Source of the DNA: Rhodospirillales bacterium
Lineage (GTDB): Bacteria > Pseudomonadota > Alphaproteobacteria > Rhodospirillales > Defluviicoccaceae
Direction of reading: 5' to 3'
Length of the DNA stretch: 33,437 nt
Assembly (NCBI GenBank): GCA_007695045.1
Contig: REEP01000048.1
Span: forward strand, 1-33,437
The notes below the pieces were generated by a model, which did not search any database, was not told the origin of the DNA, and saw only the letters and a list, made by a program, of their open reading frames with translations. Numbering within the stretch: the first letter of the stretch is position 1; every line of letters starts with the position of its first letter. This document shows positions 28,934 through 33,437 of this stretch, piece by piece. The position numbers were made by a program, and so were the translations under genes.

Positions 28934-29020
28934 GATGTTCGGCGCCACCCTATCCCGGGTCGGGGCCGTCGCCGAACAGGTGGCGGCCCCTCCCGCCCAC
29001 GACAAAAAGGATTGTCTGTC

Positions 29021-29572
29021 ATGACCTTGGAGACCCTTAAGCGCAGCTTGCCGCCTTACGCCAAAGATCTGAAGCTCAACCTCTCCAATCTGGCGACCGA
29101 CCCGGCCCTGACCCCGCAACAGCGCAATGGCACGTTTCTCGCGGCAGCGCTGGCGTCGCGCAATCCGGGCGTCATCGCCGCCTTCGTTGATGAATTCGCG
29201 GCGGATATGACGCCGGAAGCCGTGACTGCCGCCAAGGCCGCGGCATCGATCATGGCGATGAATAATATCTACTATCGGTTTGCACATCTGGTCTCCAACC
29301 GCGATTATCAGTCGATGCCGGCGAAGCTTCGCATGAGCGTGATCGGCAAGCCGGGTGTGGAGAAGGCGGATTTCGAGTTGTGGTCGTTGGCCGTGTCGGC
29401 GATCAATGGCTGTGGGGCCTGTGTCGATGCGCATGAGCGTGAACTGCGCAAGGCCGGCTTCAGTACCGAGGCGATCCAGACGGCGGTGCGCATCGCCGCG
29501 GTGGTGCATGCCGTCGCCGCGACGCTGGGCGGGGAAGCCGCTTTCGAGGCATCTGAACTGGCCGAGGCGTAA
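29021..29572 (+). CDS. ahpD: alkyl hydroperoxide reductase AhpD
   Basis: A 183-residue all-helical carboxymuconolactone decarboxylase-fold protein that recharges AhpC. The CxxC pair is C131 and C134 with H138 ([11 protein letters not shown]) and E119 as proton relay, matching the AhpD active site. ATG 29021 has AAGGA about ten nt upstream. It is 87 nt behind ahpC on the same strand and 45 nt ahead of ftsH, forming a likely operon for oxidative damage defence and membrane protein quality control. Confidence 0.94.
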   Translation: MTLETLKRSLPPYAKDLKLNLSNLATDPALTPQQRNGTFLAAALASRNPGVIAAFVDEFAADMTPEAVTAAKAAASIMAMNNIYYRFAHLVSNRDYQSMPAKLRMSVIGKPGVEKADFELWSLAVSAINGCGACVDAHERELRKAGFSTEAIQTAVRIAAVVHAVAATLGGEAAFEASELAEA

Positions 29573-29617
29573 CAACGGCCGGGCACGGATGCGCAACAAC
29601 GAGCGGGATGGGTGAGG

Positions 29618-31561
29618 ATGAAGGGCAATCGGCGTCTGGGACTGTGGCTGCTGGCCGGTCTGGTCCTGTTCCTTCTGTTCAGTGCGGTCCAGGGCCCGAG
29701 TCCGGGTGCCCAGGGGCAGGAGCTGTCCTATTCGGAATTCGTGGCCAACGTCGAGGCCGGCGGCGTTTCCGATGTATCCATCCGCGGCCAGGAGGCCACC
29801 GGCACCCTTCGCGACGGACAGACGTTCACCACCGTAATCCCGGAAGGAGCGGACGTGGTCCCCACCCTGGTGGAGCGCGGAGTGCGCGTTTCGGCGAGTC
29901 CGCCGCCGCAGCCAAGCCTCCTGAGTTCGTTGTTCATTTCGGCATTTCCGGTGCTTCTGCTGATCGCCGTGTGGATTTACTTCATGCGGCGAATGCAGGG
30001 CGGCGGTCCCGGCGGCGGCATCATGGGGTTTGGCAAGAGCCGAGCGCGCATGCTCGCCCAGGACCATCGCCGGGTGACGTTCGACGAGGTAGCCGGCATC
30101 GACGAGGCCAAGCAGGAACTGGAGGAGATCGTCGATTTCCTGAAGGACCCGCAGCGCTTCCAGCGGCTGGGCGGGCAGATTCCCAAGGGCTGTCTTCTGG
30201 TGGGGCCGCCCGGCACCGGCAAGACCCTGCTCGCCCGCGCCATCGCGGGCGAAGCCAATGTGCCGTTCTTCACCATCTCCGGGTCCGACTTCGTGGAGAT
30301 GTTCGTGGGCGTGGGCGCGAGCCGGGTGCGCGACATGTTCGAGCAGGCCAAGAAGAATTCGCCCTGCATCGTGTTCATCGATGAGATCGATGCCGTCGGC
30401 CGCCACCGCGGTACCGGGCTGGGCGGTGGTCACGATGAGCGCGAGCAGACCCTCAACCAGCTGCTGGTGGAGATGGACGGGTTCGAGGCCAATGAAGGCG
30501 TGATCCTGATCGCCGCCACCAACCGTCCGGACGTCCTCGACCCGGCGCTGCTGCGCCCGGGCCGGTTCGACCGCCAAGTGGTGGTGCCGAACCCGGACGT
30601 GCTGGGCCGCGAGCAGATCCTGAAGGTCCATATGAAGAAAGTGCCGCTGGCGCCCGACGTGAAGCCCCGGGTGATCGCCCGCGGCACGCCCGGCTTCTCC
30701 GGCGCCGATCTGGCCAACCTGGTCAACGAGGCCGCGCTTCTCGCCGCCCGTGCCGCCCGCCGCAAGGTCACCATGGCCGATTTCGAGGCGGCCAAGGACA
30801 AGATCATGATGGGCTCCGAGCGTCGGTCCATGGTGATGACCGAGGACGAGAAGCGACTCACCGCCTTCCACGAGGCCGGGCATGCCCTGGTCGGCCTGTT
30901 CGTCCCCGGCAACGATCCGCTGCACAAGGTGACGATCATCCCGCGCGGCCGTGCCCTCGGGGTGACCATGAACCTGCCGGAACGCGACCGGTACTCCATG
31001 AAGAAGAGCGAAATCGAGGCTCGTCTCGCCATGATGTTCGGGGGCCGGGTGGCCGAGACTCTGGTGTTCGGCACCGAGAACGTCACCACGGGGGCCAGCA
31101 ACGACATCATGCAGGCGACCAATTTCGCCCGGCGCATGGTCACGGAATGGGGTATGAGCGACCGCCTTGGCCGGCTGCGTTACAGCGACAACGAGGAGGA
31201 AATCTTTCTCGGCCGGTCCATCACCCGGACTCAGAACGTCGCGGAGGAGACGGCTCAGATCATCGACGAGGAATTGCGCCGCATTATCGAGTCGGCGGAG
31301 CGCACCGCCGTGAGCGTGTTGACCGAACATCTGGACGACCTGCATCAGCTGGCGCAGGCGCTGCTGGAGTATGAGAGCCTGAGTGGTGACGAGGTGCGAA
31401 TCATTCTGGACGGCGGCAGCATCGATCGCCCTGATGAGGAATCAGCGGCGCCGAAAACGCGACCAGGCCGGCGCTCGGTGCCCCAGGCCAGCGCGGGCAA
31501 GGGGCGACCGGACGATGGTGGGCCGATCGAACCGGCACCGGGACTGCAGCCGCAGGGATAA
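29618..31561 (+). CDS. ftsH: ATP-dependent zinc metalloprotease FtsH
   Basis: A 647-residue hexameric membrane protease. An N-terminal segment (residues 7-24), a periplasmic loop and a second segment (about 105-124) precede the AAA+ module: Walker A GPPGTGKT near residue 199, Walker [11 protein letters not shown], the pore motif [11 protein letters not shown], and arginine finger region RPGRFDRQ. The M41 peptidase follows with zinc motif HEAGH near residue 419 and a distal Asp in the [13 protein letters not shown] region. ATG 29618 is preferred over the GTG six bases earlier because GGTGAGG overlaps that GTG. Its location behind ahpD, away from the tilS-ftsH context common in proteobacteria, may mean a second copy. 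Confidence 0.95.
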   Translation: MKGNRRLGLWLLAGLVLFLLFSAVQGPSPGAQGQELSYSEFVANVEAGGVSDVSIRGQEATGTLRDGQTFTTVIPEGADVVPTLVERGVRVSASPPPQPSLLSSLFISAFPVLLLIAVWIYFMRRMQGGGPGGGIMGFGKSRARMLAQDHRRVTFDEVAGIDEAKQELEEIVDFLKDPQRFQRLGGQIPKGCLLVGPPGTGKTLLARAIAGEANVPFFTISGSDFVEMFVGVGASRVRDMFEQAKKNSPCIVFIDEIDAVGRHRGTGLGGGHDEREQTLNQLLVEMDGFEANEGVILIAATNRPDVLDPALLRPGRFDRQVVVPNPDVLGREQILKVHMKKVPLAPDVKPRVIARGTPGFSGADLANLVNEAALLAARAARRKVTMADFEAAKDKIMMGSERRSMVMTEDEKRLTAFHEAGHALVGLFVPGNDPLHKVTIIPRGRALGVTMNLPERDRYSMKKSEIEARLAMMFGGRVAETLVFGTENVTTGASNDIMQATNFARRMVTEWGMSDRLGRLRYSDNEEEIFLGRSITRTQNVAEETAQIIDEELRRIIESAERTAVSVLTEHLDDLHQLAQALLEYESLSGDEVRIILDGGSIDRPDEESAAPKTRPGRRSVPQASAGKGRPDDGGPIEPAPGLQPQG

Positions 31562-31877
31562 GGCGCGGGGACGGCGGACGAGCGTTCCCGCCGGTGGGAG
31601 GCGCGACGGGCGCCGCGGACTGGATGAGTGGAGTGGCGGCCGGCGATCGGGCGCCGTGATCGAAGGTTGCTGGCAATTGGCGGGGTCCTGTACTGCTGGC
31701 AACGGCTCCCCGGCCCCCTCGGACCCGGCCCGCAGGCCTTGGCCGCGGTCGACGATTCCGTTTCGGGGTCGACGGCGGTGGCGAAAACCATGATAACATC
31801 TTGCGTGGATTGCCGCTTGGCGGGGCTGTGACGTCAGCGCACGAAGCGTCCGGCCAGCAGCTCCCCTCCCCGCCCCC
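31562..31877. other. intergenic region between ftsH and tRNA-Lys
   Basis: A 316-nt stretch with no supportable gene; frames here have no recognisable features. A short AT-rich patch (GATAACATC, 31792-31800) about 80 nt before the tRNA could supply a -10 element (TAACAT), but no -35 stands at the right distance. No intrinsic terminator with a U-run follows ftsH. Confidence 0.5.
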
Positions 31878-31952
31878 GGGCCCGTAGTTCAGTGGTAGAA
31901 CACGTGACTTTTAATCACGGTGTCGGTGGTTCGATCCCACCCGGGCCCACCA
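31878..31952 (+). tRNA. tRNA-Lys (anticodon UUU)
   Basis: A 75-nt tRNA with encoded CCA end. The acceptor stem pairs GGGCCCG with CGGGCCC, the anticodon arm pairs CGTGA with TCACG around CTTTTAA, giving anticodon TTT, and the T arm reads GGTGG-TTCGATC-CCACC. The D arm is short (GTTC-AGTGGTA-GAAC). The gene is complete. A tyrosine recombinase gene begins 48 nt downstream and points toward it, so the 3' half is a probable attachment site. Confidence 0.96.
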
Positions 31953-31975
31953 CTTTTCAAACACTTAGCTCAATG

Positions 31976-32018
31976 CGTCCAACTTTCCTGTCAATAATTC
32001 CTATGATTCGTCCAACTT
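31976..32018. repeat. pair of 10-bp direct repeats between the tRNA and the recombinase gene
   Basis: CGTCCAACTT occurs at 31976-31985 and 32009-32018, 33 bp apart start to start; the second copy covers the last recombinase codons. Short direct repeats just inside an attachment site are typical of arm-type recombinase binding sites, so that role is proposed. A chance duplication of the gene end is the alternative. Confidence 0.5.
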
Positions 32019-33083
32019 CGTTCTCTCTTTGTGCAACTCGAGCTTGCGGATCGCCGCCTCGGCCATCGGTGAGGTCCGCGGCAGGTAGGTCTCCAAAATC
32101 TGCATGGTCCGCTCCAGCCGATGGCCGGTGATGGCGGCGATCTCGGCTGTCGTGCACCCCGCTTCGGCCAAGCGGACCACAGCCGATCGGCGAAGGTCAA
32201 GAAATTGTAGCGACTGCAATCCGGCAGCATCGGCGATGCGACGGAATTCATGCTGGAAGTGGTTTGCGCGGTAGGGTCGCCCCGTGGTTTCCGCCACCAC
32301 GATGGTCGGAGCTTTTGGCGGAGTTGCGGCCAGGGCGAGGGCAAGCTCGCGCACTGCCGGAACCCTGACAATTGCTCCCGTCTTGCCTTGCCGGAGGGTG
32401 ATCGCCGTACCGTCGAACTGCGACCAGGTCATGCGGAGGATGTCACCCTGACGCTGGCCCAGGCAGATGCCCATCTGCACAGCCAGCGCGACGGATTTGC
32501 GATCGGCCTGTTCGGCGGCTGTAACGAAAGCAGCTATATTGTCATCCGTCCAAATCGTCTGACGCGGCGGGGTGGCTGCCAAGCGCGACTTGGAAGCCGG
32601 GTTGCGAGGCAAGTATCCCTCATCAACGGCAAACTGAAGAAGAAGTCGCAGAACGCGAAGCACAGCATTAGCCATGGCGGGTGTTTCTGCAAGAGACAGG
32701 TACAATGCCCGAACCGCCTTGCGATCGATTAGCCTAAGTGGAGGCTGGCCGGCTGATTTCGACCAGGCTTCAATCTTGGGAAAGCAATAGCTGTAACTGC
32801 TCTTGGTATTGAGCTTGAGAGCAGTGAAGCGCTCGTCAGTCCTATACAGCTGGATAAGCCATGGCAATGTATGGAAGTCACACTATGTTGGCTCGGCGCC
32901 TTTTCGCCAGTCGTCAACCTGGCGATTGAGTTTCTCAGCCTGCCGAATGGCGGTCTCGATGTCGTCGGCGAGACGCTGTGGCCGAAACCCGACGGCCCGC
33001 AGCTCAGCCGACGGCTGCCAATAGTAGTCGATGCCCTTCTTGAACTTTTTCTGAACCAGATAGCGGATGTGTATCTTGGCCAC
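32001..33083 (-). pseudogene. tyrosine recombinase/integrase interrupted by an in-frame amber codon
   Basis: A phage/ICE-type integrase reading toward the tRNA. The first 66 codons from GTG 33083 (KIHIRYLVQKK...DDWRKGAEPT) end at a TAG at 32883-32885; the same frame then continues without break (CDFHTLPWLIQLYRTDERF) to the true stop at 32001. Both parts match one integrase, DNA-binding N-terminus then catalytic domain, so a single base change to TAG splits it. Catalytic residues: Arg in GQRQGD, Lys in RQGKTG, Arg in FLDLRRSAV (the preceding His is Leu), GHR, and the Tyr nucleophile in ILETYLP. Base composition is less GC-rich than the neighbours. A shorter product from TTG 32867 would lack the arm-binding domain. 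TAG is a normal stop in many genes here. Confidence 0.85.
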
Positions 33084-33196
33084 GTCCGGTTCGTTCCCCA
33101 GTCCTGCTGCGGCGCCAAGGCCTGCTTCCGCCTCCGCCGCCGTGTCGGCTGGTCGCGCTGTTTGAACACCCGGTGCCGCTTCCGGCGGCGCTCTGA

Positions 33197-33394
33197 AACC
33201 GCCACACCCTCGAGGAACGGGGTGCGGTGATCATGGTGGTGCAGGCGGAGACCAGGCGGGACCTGGAGCGTATTGCCGCCGCCGCCCCGGCGCTGCCCCG
33301 GTTCGCCGCCTCCGGCGCCGCCTTCGCGGAAGGCCTCGGCCTTCGCCACTATCCGGCGGTGATCGACGCCGCCGGCATCCGGCCCGGGCCATGA
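33197..33394 (+). pseudogene. 3' remnant of an integrating conjugative element protein (PFL_4695 family)
   Basis: An open frame of 65 codons, preceded by an in-frame TGA at 33194 and with no good start. The product (RHTLEERGAVIMVVQAETRR ... GLGLRHYPAVIDAAGI) resembles the C-terminal third of the PFL_4695 (TIGR03765) family of integrating conjugative elements, whose end typically reads LAxRLGLRHYPVLIT. The earlier part of that family (a PLFLIGDD...SRxWL block) is absent from all three upstream frames, so the gene is truncated near 33195. It overlaps the next gene as ATGA, the order (then TraD) seen in such elements. The family assignment is from memory of the motifs. Confidence 0.65.
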
Positions 33395-33437
33395 CCGACC
33401 GCTACGAGGTGGAGGCGCTGCTGCGCCCGCCGGTGGA
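33391..33437 (+). CDS. traD: TraD-like conjugative coupling protein, first 15 codons (runs off the window)
   Basis: The frame starts ATG 33391, overlapping the preceding stop, and reads MTDRYEVEALLRPPV to the window edge. TraD coupling proteins of SXT/ICEclc-type elements begin with a YEVEALLRPxVELY stretch, which this matches, and they follow the PFL_4695 gene. The coupling protein is the hexameric ATPase that feeds DNA to the conjugation channel. Only 15 codons are visible, so the call rests on the short match plus gene order. Confidence 0.55.
   Translation, partial: MTDRYEVEALLRPPV

Noticed and set aside
28361-31345. A 994-codon open frame on the minus strand opposite ahpC, ahpD and ftsH
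   Set aside because: The plus-strand genes are unmistakable by motif; the antisense frame has no domain features.
32865-32885. A frameshift between the two integrase parts
   Set aside because: The distance between the two starts (33083 and 32867) is a multiple of three and the codons between them read through except for the TAG, so it is a nonsense codon, not a frameshift.

Overview
The window is about 33.4 kb of high-GC DNA (roughly two-thirds G+C by eye) from an alphaproteobacterium, most likely a Rhodospirillales-type organism. The evidence is the partial 16S rRNA gene at the left edge: it covers about E. coli positions 1-924 in only 870 nt, has shortened variable helices, and is preceded by an alphaproteobacterial-style leader boxA. 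The gene set fits: pyruvate:ferredoxin oxidoreductase, fused branched-chain amino acid permease, AhpC/AhpD and NnrU. Placement below class level is inference.

Left part (1-5.5 kb): the 5' part of a 16S rRNA gene on the minus strand with a near-consensus promoter; then, on the plus strand, an M23 endopeptidase, a rhomboid protease, a cold-shock protein with a long leader, a small secreted protein of unknown function and a TRIC/UPF0126 membrane protein.

5.6-12 kb: a SixA-like phosphohistidine phosphatase (minus), then an exported barnase-like protein paired with a cytoplasmic barstar-like inhibitor. The barnase-like protein has Ala at the position of the catalytic Glu. A compact branched-chain amino acid-type ABC transporter operon follows: binding protein, one fused LivH-LivM permease, LivG and LivF, the last genes overlapping.

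12-18.5 kb (minus strand): a three-gene redox operon read as GltD-like flavoprotein with extra 4Fe-4S clusters, then pyruvate:ferredoxin (flavodoxin) oxidoreductase, then a dihydroorotate dehydrogenase-like flavoprotein lacking the usual active-site loop. Electrons released by pyruvate oxidation could pass to or from NAD(P)H through the flavoprotein; the role of the third protein is open.

19-31.6 kb: housekeeping and stress genes. These are NnrU-family protein, class III nucleotide cyclase, M20 amidohydrolase, PA0069-type radical SAM protein, rlmE overlapping a Ppx/GppA phosphatase, an orphan FtsX-like permease, and an ahpC-ahpD-ftsH run with a palindromic candidate operator upstream.

Right edge (31.9-33.4 kb): a tRNA-Lys(UUU) followed closely by a tyrosine recombinase gene pointing toward it, the usual arrangement of an integrated element. 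The recombinase is interrupted by one in-frame amber codon. Just behind it lies the 3' remnant of a PFL_4695-type integrating-conjugative-element protein, overlapping the first codons of a TraD-like coupling protein that runs off the window. This looks like the attachment-site end of an integrative conjugative element that has decayed or been rearranged.
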